Shown here in pieces: positions 50,862-60,885 of a DNA stretch of 64,000 bases. Position numbers and translations under genes: made by a program. Below the pieces are notes generated by a model. The model was not told the DNA's origin, ran no database searches, and worked only from the letters and a program-made list of their open reading frames with translations. The stretch comes from Myxococcales bacterium (GTDB lineage: Bacteria > Myxococcota_C > UBA6777): positions 186,001 to 250,000 of the forward strand of contig JACKEL010000002.1 of assembly GCA_020632975.1 (NCBI GenBank). The letters are read 5' to 3'. How positions within the stretch are numbered: position 1 is the stretch's first letter; every line of letters starts with the position of its first letter.

Positions 50862-53525
50862 TTGTCGTCTCGCACACCGATCAACATAGATATGGAAAAG
50901 TTGACTCCCATGATGCGCCAGTACATGGAGGTCAAACTTCAATATCCTGAGGCCATCCTTTTCTTTCGGATGGGTGACTTCTTTGAGATGTTTTATAGCG
51001 ATGCGGAGATCTGCTCAGATGTCCTCAACATCACACTGACCGCTCGAAATAAGTCTGGCGATGACGATATCCCCATGGCAGGTATCCCTCACCACGCTCA
51101 CCGCGGATACGTCAATCGCCTTGTAGAAGAAGGACATACTGTCGTTATCTGCGACCAAGTCGAAGACGCCAAACTAGCCAAAGGGCTTGTACGACGGGAA
51201 GTTACGCGGATCGTAACGCCAGGGATGGTCCTTGATCCTGACGACCTCGACTCACGCGTCAACCTCTACATCGCGGCTGTCTTTTTTGCGCGAAAAAGCA
51301 GCGGACTCAGTTGTTTGGACCTCACAACTGGGGAGTTTCGCGCCACAGAGCTACCCGCCGAAGACCTGCTGATGGAGCTTCAACGCATCCAACCCCGCGA
51401 AGTCTTGATGAGCGAAGATCAACGAGACACACCCATCGCAGATGAGTTTTTGTCGCGCTTGGATCAAGTCCGCGTGACATGGCGCGAAGGCCGAGAGTTT
51501 GCGATGCGCGAAGGCGAACAACGCTTGTCTCGCCACTTTCAGATCGCAAGTCTCGAAGGGTTCGGCATCATCGATATGGACGCAGGTGTTCGATGTGCTT
51601 CGGCTTTGCTTGGATATGTCCAAGAGACCCAAAAAAACGATCCGCCTCACATCTCCAAACTTGTCCCCTACCAACTCCAAGATTATATGGTGCTCGATCA
51701 AGCAACCCTCTCGAACCTAGAGATCTTGGAAAGCATGCGCGAAAGAACCCGTCGTGGCTCGCTTTTTGGACTGTTGGATCGATCTGTCACGGGTATGGGT
51801 GGCCGCAAACTCAAACAATGGTTGCTTTATCCTCTGTTGCAAGCCAACAAGATCAACCGCCGCCTCGACGTTGTGGAACGCTTTGTCGATAAAGGACTTG
51901 CAAGGGAAGATCTTCGCGGTTCGCTCAAACAGATCGCCGACCTTGAACGCCTCAATGGAAAGGTTTCTTCGGGCATCGCTTCCCCCAAAGATCTCGTTTC
52001 TTTGGGAAGTTCGCTTGAAGCTGTCCCCCAGATCCTCCAGATCCTTTCGTCGATCCGCGAAGGCGAAGATCCTGTGTTGGCTCCATTTTGTAACATGGAC
52101 CCACTTGGCGAAGTATCCGACGATATCCGTCTTGTCCTCAACGAAGACGCTCCCGCCCTCCTCAAAGATCCTGGCTTCGTTCGCGAAGGCTATGACAAAG
52201 ATCTCGACGAACAGCGCGACTTCGCACGCAACGGAAAACAACGACTCGATCAACTTCTCGAACAAGAGCGCCAAAAGACGGGCATCCGCTCCCTTGGCCT
52301 CAAGTTCCACAAAAACCTTGGCTACTCCTTCTCTGTCACCAAAGCCAACAAACACCTTGTCCCCGACTACTTCCGACGCAAGCAAACGCTCGTCAACGAA
52401 GAGCGCTTTACGACTGAAGAACTCGACGATTACCAACTCAAGATCATGGGCGCAGAAGAACGCGCTTGGGAACTTGAACAAGACGTGTTTTTTGCCCTTC
52501 GTTCGAGGGTGATGGAACACAGCGCTGCCATCGGGAAACTTGCAGATCAACTGGCATCCCTCGACGCACTTTCCACCCTCGCTGAGATCGCAGTACGAAA
52601 TGACTATGTACGTCCCGAACTTAGCGAAGACTCGATGCTTGAGATCGAAGAAGGACGTCACCCCGTCGTCGAGCACATGCTGCCTGTGGGCACCTTTGTC
52701 TCCAACAATCTCTCGATGCATCCGGAAAATGGCCAGTTCATCTTGCTGACGGGCCCCAACATGTCGGGGAAGTCAACGATCATGCGACAAGCCGCACTGA
52801 TCGCTTTAATGGCCCAAATCGGCTCATTCATCCCTGCGCGACAAGCAAAACTCGGCCTGTGTGATCGCATCTTTACACGTGTGGGGGCATCCGATAACCT
52901 AGCGAGCGGCCAATCCACCTTTATGGTAGAGATGACCGAGACCGCCAACATCTTGCACAATGCGACCTCAAAAAGCCTTGTGATCCTTGATGAGATCGGT
53001 CGAGGGACCAGCACCTTTGATGGTATCTCGATCGCATGGGCGGTTGCTGAGTTCTTGCACAATCGCACAAACTGCCGAACGCTCTTTGCGACCCACTATC
53101 ACGAGCTTACGGAGCTAGAACACAGCCTCGCCAACTTCCGCAACATGAGCATCGCCGTCCAAGAGCAAGGCAAAGATATCGCCTTCTTGCACAGGCTCGT
53201 GGAAGGGGGCAGCAACCACTCCTATGGGATCCAAGTGGCGCGTCTCGCGGGGATGCCTGCGGGCGTTGTTCGGCGAGCTACACGCATCTTGACGTCCCTC
53301 GAAGAAGGAAAGCTCCCAAATACCGAGCACCTCGGCAATTTGCGACAAATGCAGCAAACACGAAACCAGATGTCGCTGTTTGCGCCCGTTATCGTTGAAG
53401 AACAAACGCAGTCCTTCCTCGAAGAAGAACTTGAGGACCTGAACCTCAACGACTTTTCGCCGATGGAAGCACTGCAACTCCTTTACAATTGGAAAAAACG
53501 TCTCGCAGAGTCACGAGAAAGCTGA
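50862..53525 (+). CDS. mutS: DNA mismatch repair protein MutS
   Basis: An 887-residue MutS. The mismatch-binding motif FFRMGDFFEMFYSDA is near the N-terminus (FFE in place of the more usual FYE), Walker A GPNMSGKST is at 631-639, and VILDEIGRGTSTFDG and ATHYHELTELE are the later ATPase blocks. It recognises base mismatches and recruits MutL. The start is taken as TTG 50862 because AGGAGG lies just upstream; ATG 50892 is the first ATG after it and a longer TTG start at 50775 is unlikely. No mutL is next to it. Confidence 0.95.
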   Translation: MSSRTPINIDMEKLTPMMRQYMEVKLQYPEAILFFRMGDFFEMFYSDAEICSDVLNITLTARNKSGDDDIPMAGIPHHAHRGYVNRLVEEGHTVVICDQVEDAKLAKGLVRREVTRIVTPGMVLDPDDLDSRVNLYIAAVFFARKSSGLSCLDLTTGEFRATELPAEDLLMELQRIQPREVLMSEDQRDTPIADEFLSRLDQVRVTWREGREFAMREGEQRLSRHFQIASLEGFGIIDMDAGVRCASALLGYVQETQKNDPPHISKLVPYQLQDYMVLDQATLSNLEILESMRERTRRGSLFGLLDRSVTGMGGRKLKQWLLYPLLQANKINRRLDVVERFVDKGLAREDLRGSLKQIADLERLNGKVSSGIASPKDLVSLGSSLEAVPQILQILSSIREGEDPVLAPFCNMDPLGEVSDDIRLVLNEDAPALLKDPGFVREGYDKDLDEQRDFARNGKQRLDQLLEQERQKTGIRSLGLKFHKNLGYSFSVTKANKHLVPDYFRRKQTLVNEERFTTEELDDYQLKIMGAEERAWELEQDVFFALRSRVMEHSAAIGKLADQLASLDALSTLAEIAVRNDYVRPELSEDSMLEIEEGRHPVVEHMLPVGTFVSNNLSMHPENGQFILLTGPNMSGKSTIMRQAALIALMAQIGSFIPARQAKLGLCDRIFTRVGASDNLASGQSTFMVEMTETANILHNATSKSLVILDEIGRGTSTFDGISIAWAVAEFLHNRTNCRTLFATHYHELTELEHSLANFRNMSIAVQEQGKDIAFLHRLVEGGSNHSYGIQVARLAGMPAGVVRRATRILTSLEEGKLPNTEHLGNLRQMQQTRNQMSLFAPVIVEEQTQSFLEEELEDLNLNDFSPMEALQLLYNWKKRLAESRES

Positions 53526-53585
53526 TCTCGATCTGTTGACCCTGGATGAACGCACGCTCCAACCTTGAAAGATGCGGAGGCTACG

Positions 53586-55733
53586 TTGAAGCGCTTGAGA
53601 GAGAAGATCCTGTTGTCCCTGTCACTGGGTATGCTCCTTTGCCTTGGAAGCGGGCGCGTTGTTGTTGCGCAAGATGCCGATCCTTCGGCCCCTCCACAAC
53701 AAGCCAATACTGCGATCCTTTCACAACTTTTCCCTGGTCAAACGATCCCCCCTGATAAACTCCAGCAATATCGCACGATCCAGGTCGATCTCAACGGTGA
53801 CAAGATCAAAGAGTGGGTGGTTGTTTACAACCCCAACGCTGTCGCCCAAAAGAAGAAACCAAAACGCAAAGGGTGTTTGTGTCCCAAGCCCAAGGCTGAA
53901 GGCGATGCCAAGACCCTCAAGATGATCTCCCAAGTCAAAAGCACCCTCGAAAAATACGAGGACTACCTCTATCAAGTCAAAGTCACGGGCAAAAAGTCCA
54001 AGAAGATCCACGTCTGGTATCAACTTGAAAAGAAACCTCCCATGAAAGAAGGGGACTTGGCGTTTCAAGTGGTCCGTCGAATCGGCCGAAAGCTCGGTCG
54101 TTGGAAGCGTTGGCGCGTTCGCGAGTTGATCCTCGTGAACGTTGACAATGGAACGACCTTCAAGTTCAGCGCTTGGCGTGCCAAAAAGGTCGCCTCCACC
54201 CCTTCCAGAAAGCGCGAAAAAGTCTTCAAGCGTTGGTACAAACAAACAGGTGAAACCGACATCCCCTTGTGCAAATGTCCCAAGAAAAAGCCCAAGCGAG
54301 TCGTGTTCAAATCCCTTGAGATCATCGTCGCCACAGAGATTCCTGCACCTCCAGCAGCCCGTCCCACCGAGCCCACGCCCGAACCAGCGGCAGCTCCAGC
54401 AGGCCCCAAAGTCTTGGAAGTCGGCCGTTTACGCGCAGACAACGTGGAACTCCGCCCCATCACACGCGGCGGCGACATCTTCGCCATCCAATGCGAAAAC
54501 TCCGTGTCTCTCGGCACTTTGCGAAAGCAAGAACAAACCTTTTATACCTATGATCACCTCAACAAAAAGCTCCAAAACATCCTGACGTTGACCACCTCGC
54601 GCGAAGGCGAAGAGTCTGACGCCGCAGGACGCCAGTGGTCACAGTTCAAGTTCCAAAACATGGATGCAGATGAATGGCTGGAGTTGGTGGTCGACCACTA
54701 TTACGAGACCCCAAACTTCAACGGCATGCTCGGCCACACGATGTACAAATACCAAGGCGGGACCTACAAACCCCTGAACCAAGCCCGTGGTCTTTTAAGC
54801 ATCTCCACAAGCAGCACTTGGGATCGCGTTGGGCCAAAAGGCACAAGGGCCGAACAAGCACGCCTCTCCATGCGCACACGCAAAAAGAACGTCGCAGACG
54901 GTTTCCGTGACACGATCTGGGTCGCCAACAAAAGCCCTCGTGGGATCGGAGAATGGGTCCGCATCGTCTTTATGAAACCACGTTCCTTGCTTGGTGTAGC
55001 TGTCTCAGCGCAGATCCCCACCATGCTCAAACACGTCGCAGACGAGTACTATCCTGGTGGCGAAAGCAGCGCCCCCAAACTCGTCGCGCCTTCTTTCCTC
55101 CGCATCCAAACCGCAGACTCCAAAAAATACGAGTTTGCTCTCCAAGAAGGACGCCCCTACACCTTCTTCCGCTTCCCACAACCTGTCCGAACCGCATTCC
55201 TCCGCATTGAGATCATCAAAGAGTTTCGCGATCCCAAAACAGGACGCACCCAACGACTCACAATCCCCGAAAAAGAAAAGTCTCTTGGATTTTTGGGAGA
55301 AGTGGTCCCTGTGTTTGATGAGATCACCTACACCGCTTCTTCTTTCCAAGCCCAGAGCGTAGAGAGCTATCACCCTGAAAACGTAGGTGATAACAAAGAT
55401 CTCACAGCTTGGGGCGAAGGCCGAAAAGACGACGGGCTCGGTGAATGGATCCAAATGATGTTGCCCATGCCGCAACAACTCAACACCATCTCTGTTTCAA
55501 ATGGTTGCAGACGACCTGGAGAGCGTTACATCCTCAACAACCGTGTGAAGACGGCCAGACTGACCTTTTCGAACGGTTCAACACAGGATATCTCGCTCAA
55601 AGATACCGAAGCCAAACAAGTCGTGACTTTTCGACCCGTGCGGACCAGCTCTATTCGATTGACGATCCTCTCTATTTATAAAGGAAAAATTGGTAACCTC
55701 ACCTGCATCACCGAACTCCACCCTGGTAGGTGA
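53586..55733 (+). CDS. Exported protein with discoidin-like C-terminal domain
   Basis: A 715-residue protein. From TTG 53586 (GGAGG five nt upstream) the sequence begins MKRLREKILLSLSLGMLLCL, a good signal peptide cut near VAQ. The middle has a VDLNGDKIKEWVVVY stretch, a Cys pair region (GCLCPKPK, LCKCPKKK), and a Pro/Ala linker. The last 120 residues (DLTAWGEGRKDDGLGEWIQM, NGCRRPGERYILNNRVK, SIRLTILSIYKGK) match the discoidin-like NADase-type glycan-binding domain; an earlier IGEWVRIVF stretch may be a second copy. Such domains bind sugars or surfaces. Function otherwise unknown. Confidence 0.8.
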   Translation: MKRLREKILLSLSLGMLLCLGSGRVVVAQDADPSAPPQQANTAILSQLFPGQTIPPDKLQQYRTIQVDLNGDKIKEWVVVYNPNAVAQKKKPKRKGCLCPKPKAEGDAKTLKMISQVKSTLEKYEDYLYQVKVTGKKSKKIHVWYQLEKKPPMKEGDLAFQVVRRIGRKLGRWKRWRVRELILVNVDNGTTFKFSAWRAKKVASTPSRKREKVFKRWYKQTGETDIPLCKCPKKKPKRVVFKSLEIIVATEIPAPPAARPTEPTPEPAAAPAGPKVLEVGRLRADNVELRPITRGGDIFAIQCENSVSLGTLRKQEQTFYTYDHLNKKLQNILTLTTSREGEESDAAGRQWSQFKFQNMDADEWLELVVDHYYETPNFNGMLGHTMYKYQGGTYKPLNQARGLLSISTSSTWDRVGPKGTRAEQARLSMRTRKKNVADGFRDTIWVANKSPRGIGEWVRIVFMKPRSLLGVAVSAQIPTMLKHVADEYYPGGESSAPKLVAPSFLRIQTADSKKYEFALQEGRPYTFFRFPQPVRTAFLRIEIIKEFRDPKTGRTQRLTIPEKEKSLGFLGEVVPVFDEITYTASSFQAQSVESYHPENVGDNKDLTAWGEGRKDDGLGEWIQMMLPMPQQLNTISVSNGCRRPGERYILNNRVKTARLTFSNGSTQDISLKDTEAKQVVTFRPVRTSSIRLTILSIYKGKIGNLTCITELHPGR

Positions 55734-56085
55734 TCTGGACGGATCCAAAACACCCCCTTTCAAAAAAGAAGGATTTGTGGATAATCCTGATCCATGCTGT
55801 GGCGCTTCTACCAACCGCCGAACCATTCGCTTGTCTTGAAAGGCTCATCCTCAGAAGACAAGCCCCCCCTTGCAAAAGAACCAAGGATTCGAAACAATAA
55901 CGAACCTCTCTTTTGTTGATCTGGTAGAAGCCACCGAAAGTCACACTTGTGGAGACTGGAATCCACTCCCGATTGAGTGCGACGGAACGGTCGTTGAGAC
56001 AAGAAGCCCCGGTGCTTTGGCCTTGAGTAGCTCACGCTGAAGTCCAAACAAGAATTCGAGCCCAACCATCGAGATCGAAGTGGAC
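55734..56085. other. Intergenic region with an inverted repeat
   Basis: Some 350 nt without a gene. GCTTGTCTT (55829-55837) and AAGACAAGC (55855-55863) form a perfect 9-bp inverted repeat with a 17-nt spacer. No promoter consensus stands out. Confidence 0.45.
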
Positions 56086-58197
56086 ATGGAAAAAGACCCA
56101 GCGACCCCATCAACAGGACAAGCTTCACCTAAAGGCGAGGCTACATCTTCACCTTCCAGACCGCCCAAAGCGCCCGGAAGCTCGCCTTTTGTTGGTATGC
56201 AAAGTTCCATACCAAGTCCTCCCCCATTACCCAATTCATCGACCAAAAGCATGGGGAAAATGCCAGAAGCTTCTCCACCATACATCCTCCCAGAGGTCCG
56301 AGAACTTGAGCCACCTGATATCTTTCCTGCGCCCAAACAGCCAGGACCCCGTGGCTCTCTCATGCCTGCCGAAAATATCGCCTTCTTTGTTGGAGACGAA
56401 CCCGCTGTCGACGAACCTGAGACTTCAGACGACACGGTAAACACCAAAGAAGAAAGCGTCGTCTTTACACCCTACGAGAAACCTTCCGAGGAAGAGCGTA
56501 AAACACTCGCTCACCCCATGGATGTGTTTTTTATGGTGGAGCCTTTTGGCATCGACGACGAGATCACGGGCGCGGGACTTGCTCCTGCACCACTTCAGCC
56601 TCCGCCCTTGTCTGCTAGCAACCAAATGGGTCTGCCAAGGCCTCGCGCATCGCGGCACCTTGAAGAAGCGCAAACCCTTGATGTTCCTGTGGTTCGTGGG
56701 ATCTTGCCCTCTGAGGCTGACATCGATACAAGCGAGCTCATCCTCGAAGAAGAAGGCCGCCCAAGCTCCTCAAGCAACTTGTCGATCCATTCGACCCCTT
56801 CCCATGGTGACCTCCAAGATCTTGCTCTGATGAGCACCCAAGAGGTCCCCACGGTCAAACCCAACACACCTCCAAGCGCCCTTTCTGCTTCTGCGCTCGA
56901 ACTTCAACTCGAAGAGATGGGCGGTGCCCTTGGTGTGACACTCGAAAGCTCGGGTGGAAGCCTCGACAACCTGGATTCCGCGGCCCTTGCTCCCACAGAA
57001 AAACTCAAGACCATCAAACCTCCAGCATCCATGCGTGGTAGCGTTCCGCCGCCTCCTCCCGCGATGCCCGTATTGATGGGCAAGATCATCGAAGAAGAGC
57101 TGTCCCCCAAAAAAGATGTCCCCATCGCTCGTTCTGCCACAGCCGACTCGATGGCTGCATCCATGGATGCTTCTAGCCTCTTGGATGACTTTGAGGACTT
57201 CCCTACAGACGAACGTCCCCCTTCGAATCCCCTAGAAGATGATCTGTTCCAAGATCCGCTCGGTGATTCGTTGGATGGTTCGAAGCTCTCTGAAAATGAG
57301 CTCCATACGCGAAAGCTCCCAACACTCGGCTCGATGGAAGACCTACTCGAGCCAGGCTCCCGCCCTGGAAGCGCCGCCAAAAACGCCGCTCCCGCTGTGA
57401 CAGCCAACCCCTTGTTGCCTTCCAAACAGGCATGCCCCAATGGTGAGTTGCATATCTGGCTGTTCCCCAAGCTTTCGCTCGATACCATGTCCTTCCTTTA
57501 TCAATTTGCTGGACAGTGCCAGTTGATGGTCCAAAAGGCCCTTCCTACGCGGCCTCCGCGACAAGCCAACCTCGGTTGTCTCTACACAGAAGAAGAAACT
57601 TGCCTGCAATGGAGCGGAGATACGTTGCTGTTGCAGATCGTTTTGCCTTCCGTGTTGGAGAGTTTTGGACAACTTCAACCTCCGCAACTCAAGCAAATCG
57701 CTGAAAAGTTGCAACTCAAAGATCCCCTTCACCAACAGCCCAATGCGCTCCAAGTCGCGCGCCAGATCTTAATCGGTACGCGTCCTTTCGCGCACGCACT
57801 TCGTGACGGGATCTCGCAACTCGGACAGTCCCAGATCTCCTTGCTGCACAGTGCGCTTCACGGCAGCACAGAAGTCCTCTTCGAAAGCAGTACACGCACC
57901 CCAACCCCCGATCCTTTGCGTGAACAACGCTTGATGTTGAGCTACCAGATCCAAGTCAACATCCCTATCCAAGTCCTTGAGCGACGCCTCGAAGAGTCCT
58001 TCTCGCTCTCCCTTTACCAGATCGTCCCCAAACGACTGCCTTTGGAGTTGATCTACCTTGGGATCGTCCACCACTTTGATCTGCGCAACCAAATCCAAGA
58101 ACTCATTGGCATGTTGCGCGAGATCGCTCCCAAACTCGACCTCGCTCCCTTCCATACCTACGCGGCGATGCGCAACAAACAACGTCGCGCCAAGTAA
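56086..58197 (+). CDS. Long disordered protein with helical C-terminal domain
   Basis: A 703-residue protein. About residues 1-450 are Pro/Ser/Glu/Asp-rich and acidic with few hydrophobic patches (EESVVFTPYEKP, LDDFEDFPTDERPP), so probably disordered. About residues 455-700 form a folded, largely helical domain (LHIWLFPKLSLDTMSFLYQF, LLLQIVLPSVLESFGQ, RLPLELIYLGIVHHFDLRN). No signal peptide or membrane span is seen. I do not recognise the family. The start could be GTG 56080 or ATG 56086; no good ribosome site marks either. It precedes hslVU by 126 nt. Confidence 0.75.
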   Translation: MEKDPATPSTGQASPKGEATSSPSRPPKAPGSSPFVGMQSSIPSPPPLPNSSTKSMGKMPEASPPYILPEVRELEPPDIFPAPKQPGPRGSLMPAENIAFFVGDEPAVDEPETSDDTVNTKEESVVFTPYEKPSEEERKTLAHPMDVFFMVEPFGIDDEITGAGLAPAPLQPPPLSASNQMGLPRPRASRHLEEAQTLDVPVVRGILPSEADIDTSELILEEEGRPSSSSNLSIHSTPSHGDLQDLALMSTQEVPTVKPNTPPSALSASALELQLEEMGGALGVTLESSGGSLDNLDSAALAPTEKLKTIKPPASMRGSVPPPPPAMPVLMGKIIEEELSPKKDVPIARSATADSMAASMDASSLLDDFEDFPTDERPPSNPLEDDLFQDPLGDSLDGSKLSENELHTRKLPTLGSMEDLLEPGSRPGSAAKNAAPAVTANPLLPSKQACPNGELHIWLFPKLSLDTMSFLYQFAGQCQLMVQKALPTRPPRQANLGCLYTEEETCLQWSGDTLLLQIVLPSVLESFGQLQPPQLKQIAEKLQLKDPLHQQPNALQVARQILIGTRPFAHALRDGISQLGQSQISLLHSALHGSTEVLFESSTRTPTPDPLREQRLMLSYQIQVNIPIQVLERRLEESFSLSLYQIVPKRLPLELIYLGIVHHFDLRNQIQELIGMLREIAPKLDLAPFHTYAAMRNKQRRAK

Positions 58198-58323
58198 CCC
58201 TCCCCTTTCCCCCGACAAACTTCCTCCTCTTCACTTGTGCTTTTTGACAGCGCATTCAAAGTGATTATCTTCTGCGGCGTTTCTTCCTATGGACAACCCT
58301 TTAACGCACCACGAGGCGCGATC

Positions 58324-58851
58324 ATGTTTCATGGAACAACCATAGTCGCTGTCAAAAAAGACGGAAAGACCGCCATCGCTGGCGATGGCCAAGTCTCTCT
58401 CCAAAATACTGTCGTCAAACACTCCGCCCGCAAAGTTCGGCGGATCTACAACGATAAAGTCATCTGTGGCTTTGCTGGCTCCACCGCAGACGCCCTTACC
58501 CTCCAAGAAAAGTTTGAAGCACGTCTCAAAGATTACAACGGGAATCTTACCCGTGCTGCTGTCGAACTCGCAAAAGAGTGGCGTACAGACAAATACTTAC
58601 GACGTTTGGAAGCCCTTCTTCTCGTCGCAGATCAAGAACGCGTGTTCCTTATCAGCGGAAACGGCGACGTTCTCGAACCCGACCAAGGCGTCCATGCAAT
58701 CGGAAGTGGCGGTCCCTACGCCCTCGCCGCCGCACGCGCCATGCAACGACATACCTCGATGGATGCTTCTGAGATCGCACTCGAAGCCATCAAGATCGCT
58801 GCTGAGATCTGCGTCTTTACCAACAACGAAATCGTGATGGAGGTGCTTTGA
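58324..58851 (+). CDS. hslV: ATP-dependent protease subunit HslV
   Basis: A 175-residue proteasome-type peptidase. It begins MFHGTTIVAVKKDG; removal of the first residues leaves an N-terminal Thr as nucleophile. GDGQVS, VICGFAGSTADA and AIGSGGPYALAAARA are HslV blocks. It forms a double hexamer capped by HslU. GAGG precedes ATG 58324; the frame extends further left but without support. It overlaps hslU by one base. Confidence 0.95.
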   Translation: MFHGTTIVAVKKDGKTAIAGDGQVSLQNTVVKHSARKVRRIYNDKVICGFAGSTADALTLQEKFEARLKDYNGNLTRAAVELAKEWRTDKYLRRLEALLLVADQERVFLISGNGDVLEPDQGVHAIGSGGPYALAAARAMQRHTSMDASEIALEAIKIAAEICVFTNNEIVMEVL

Positions 58852-60218
58852 TGTCGAGCAATACACAACAACGCAATGCTGTTGCGACGAGCACTTTTAC
58901 ACCTCGCGAGATCGTCAGCGAACTCGATCGCTACATCGTCGGCCAAAATGCCGCAAAACGCGCGGTCGCTATCGCCCTCCGCAACCGTTGGCGTCGCCAG
59001 CAGGTCCCTAGCGATCTGCGTGATGAGATCGCACCCAAAAACATCCTGATGATCGGCCCCACAGGTGTAGGAAAAACGGAGATCGCACGACGACTTGCAA
59101 AGCTTGCGCAAGCTCCCTTCCTCAAGATCGAGGCTTCCAAGTTCACAGAAGTCGGCTACGTGGGACGCGACGTAGAGTCCATGGTTCGCGATCTCACAGA
59201 GCTGGCGATCCAGATGATCAAAGAAGAAGAGACCGCTGTGGTCGAAGTCAAAGCCCGCGAAGCCGCTGAAGAACAGATCCTCGATCTGCTCTTGCCTGGT
59301 AGCGAAGAAGACGACGATCCAGATGCGCGCGGTGGCAACCCCACCCGAGAAAAACTCCGCCGCAAACTTCGCGATGGCGCCTTTGAAGACAAGTTTGTCG
59401 AGATCGATGTCTCTGAGAAACAAGGTCCTTCTGTCGAGGTCTTCTCTCCCAATGGCCTCGAAGAGATGGGCATCAACTTCAAAGATATGCTTGGGAACCT
59501 CTTTCCCCAACGCACCCGCCGCCGCAAAGTAAAGGTCTCCGAAGCACGTGAGATCCTTGCCCAAGAGCAAGCACAAAAGATGATCGATATGGATCAAGTC
59601 ACCAAAGATGCCCTTCAGCGCGTTGAACAAGCTGGGATCATCTTCCTCGACGAGATCGATAAGATCGCTGGCCGCGAGTCTTCCCACGGTCCTGACGTTT
59701 CAAGAGAAGGCGTCCAACGCGATTTGCTCCCATTGATCGAAGGTTCCACCGTCAACACAAAGTACGGTATGGTGCGCACAGATCACATCCTGTTCATCGC
59801 AGCAGGAGCTTTCCACGTCTCCAAAGTCACAGACCTGATCCCCGAACTCCAAGGGCGTTTCCCCATCCGCGTTGAGCTTGATCCGCTGACCCAAGCGGAC
59901 TTTGTACGCATCCTCAAAGAACCCCGTAACTCTTTGATCAAACAGTACATCGCCTTGCTCAAAACAGAAGGCTTGGACATGGAGTTCAAAGACGACGCCA
60001 TCGACGAGATGGCTCGTATTGGCGCAGAAGTGAACCAACGCACGGAAAACATTGGTGCACGCCGTCTTCACACCATCATGGAACGCCTTCTCGAAGATAT
60101 CTCGTTCCGCGCTCCTGAGATGGACCACAACAAGCCCATCAACATCGATGGCGCTTATGTCCGCGAACGCCTCGAAGGGCTCGTCAAAGACGAAGATCTC
60201 TCGCGCTACATCCTCTAA
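58851..60218 (+). CDS. hslU: ATP-dependent protease ATPase subunit HslU
   Basis: A 455-residue AAA+ unfoldase. TPREIVSELDRYIVGQ opens it, Walker A GPTGVGKT is at residues 69-76, Walker B is IFLDEIDKIAGRE, the I-domain lies between, and the C-terminus ends EDLSRYIL as HslU does, the tail that docks into HslV. GGAGGT lies at the end of hslV and the start shares its stop base, so the pair is coupled. It unfolds substrates for HslV in the cytoplasm. Confidence 0.96.
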   Translation: MSSNTQQRNAVATSTFTPREIVSELDRYIVGQNAAKRAVAIALRNRWRRQQVPSDLRDEIAPKNILMIGPTGVGKTEIARRLAKLAQAPFLKIEASKFTEVGYVGRDVESMVRDLTELAIQMIKEEETAVVEVKAREAAEEQILDLLLPGSEEDDDPDARGGNPTREKLRRKLRDGAFEDKFVEIDVSEKQGPSVEVFSPNGLEEMGINFKDMLGNLFPQRTRRRKVKVSEAREILAQEQAQKMIDMDQVTKDALQRVEQAGIIFLDEIDKIAGRESSHGPDVSREGVQRDLLPLIEGSTVNTKYGMVRTDHILFIAAGAFHVSKVTDLIPELQGRFPIRVELDPLTQADFVRILKEPRNSLIKQYIALLKTEGLDMEFKDDAIDEMARIGAEVNQRTENIGARRLHTIMERLLEDISFRAPEMDHNKPINIDGAYVRERLEGLVKDEDLSRYIL

Positions 60219-60341
60219 TCCACTTCCCCTCCCTGCGACGCCTCCCCACCTTTTTCCGTCGTACTCTTGCTTTTTTCCTAAACATCTCTGATCATAGCGA
60301 CATCCTATGAACCATGACCCCCTTTCCAAAAGAGGCGACAC

Positions 60342-60815
60342 ATGCGCTCTTTGCGACTTTCTTCTATTCTCAAACCATCTCTCTATGGCGTGTTGGCTTT
60401 GGGTCTGTCGCTTTCTGCCTGCAACACAGGCCCTGCCTTGAGCATCAAGCTCCAAGGTAGCAGCGACGCCAATCCTTGCCAAAACTCAACCTCTATCCAA
60501 GCCATACGCATCGAACTCAAAAGCACAGAGTTTCAATCCAACGAGACCGTGAAGACCCTCGAACCTGGCGCGGAGATCATCAAAGCCCCAGGGCAAACCA
60601 CCCTTGGTTTCCAAGGCCCTGCCCTGCAAAAGATCCTTCGCCACTGTGCTGTCGAACTTGGCTATGCCTCCACGACGTTGAATCTCCAAAAAGTAGAGGT
60701 GACTTTCTTCGATACAGAGCGCAAGCCGATCCTCTGTGGCTCCCAAGGGAGCGACACCTCCATCGACCTACAAAATCCCCTCACCCTATCGCTGGGCTCC
60801 TCTTGTCAAAACTAA
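60342..60815 (+). CDS. Small lipoprotein
   Basis: A 157-residue protein with a lipoprotein signal (core LYGVLALGLSLSAC, Cys about residue 27). The mature part is short and beta-rich with three further Cys and ends in SSCQN. No family recognised. GAGGCG precedes the ATG. It lies 70 nt before the phosphodiesterase gene. Confidence 0.75.
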   Translation: MRSLRLSSILKPSLYGVLALGLSLSACNTGPALSIKLQGSSDANPCQNSTSIQAIRIELKSTEFQSNETVKTLEPGAEIIKAPGQTTLGFQGPALQKILRHCAVELGYASTTLNLQKVEVTFFDTERKPILCGSQGSDTSIDLQNPLTLSLGSSCQN

Positions 60816-60885
60816 GATTTCTTATGATGTCCAAGGACATACCCGCCATCAAATGGGCATCCCCCCATAAACATTGGAGAAACTC

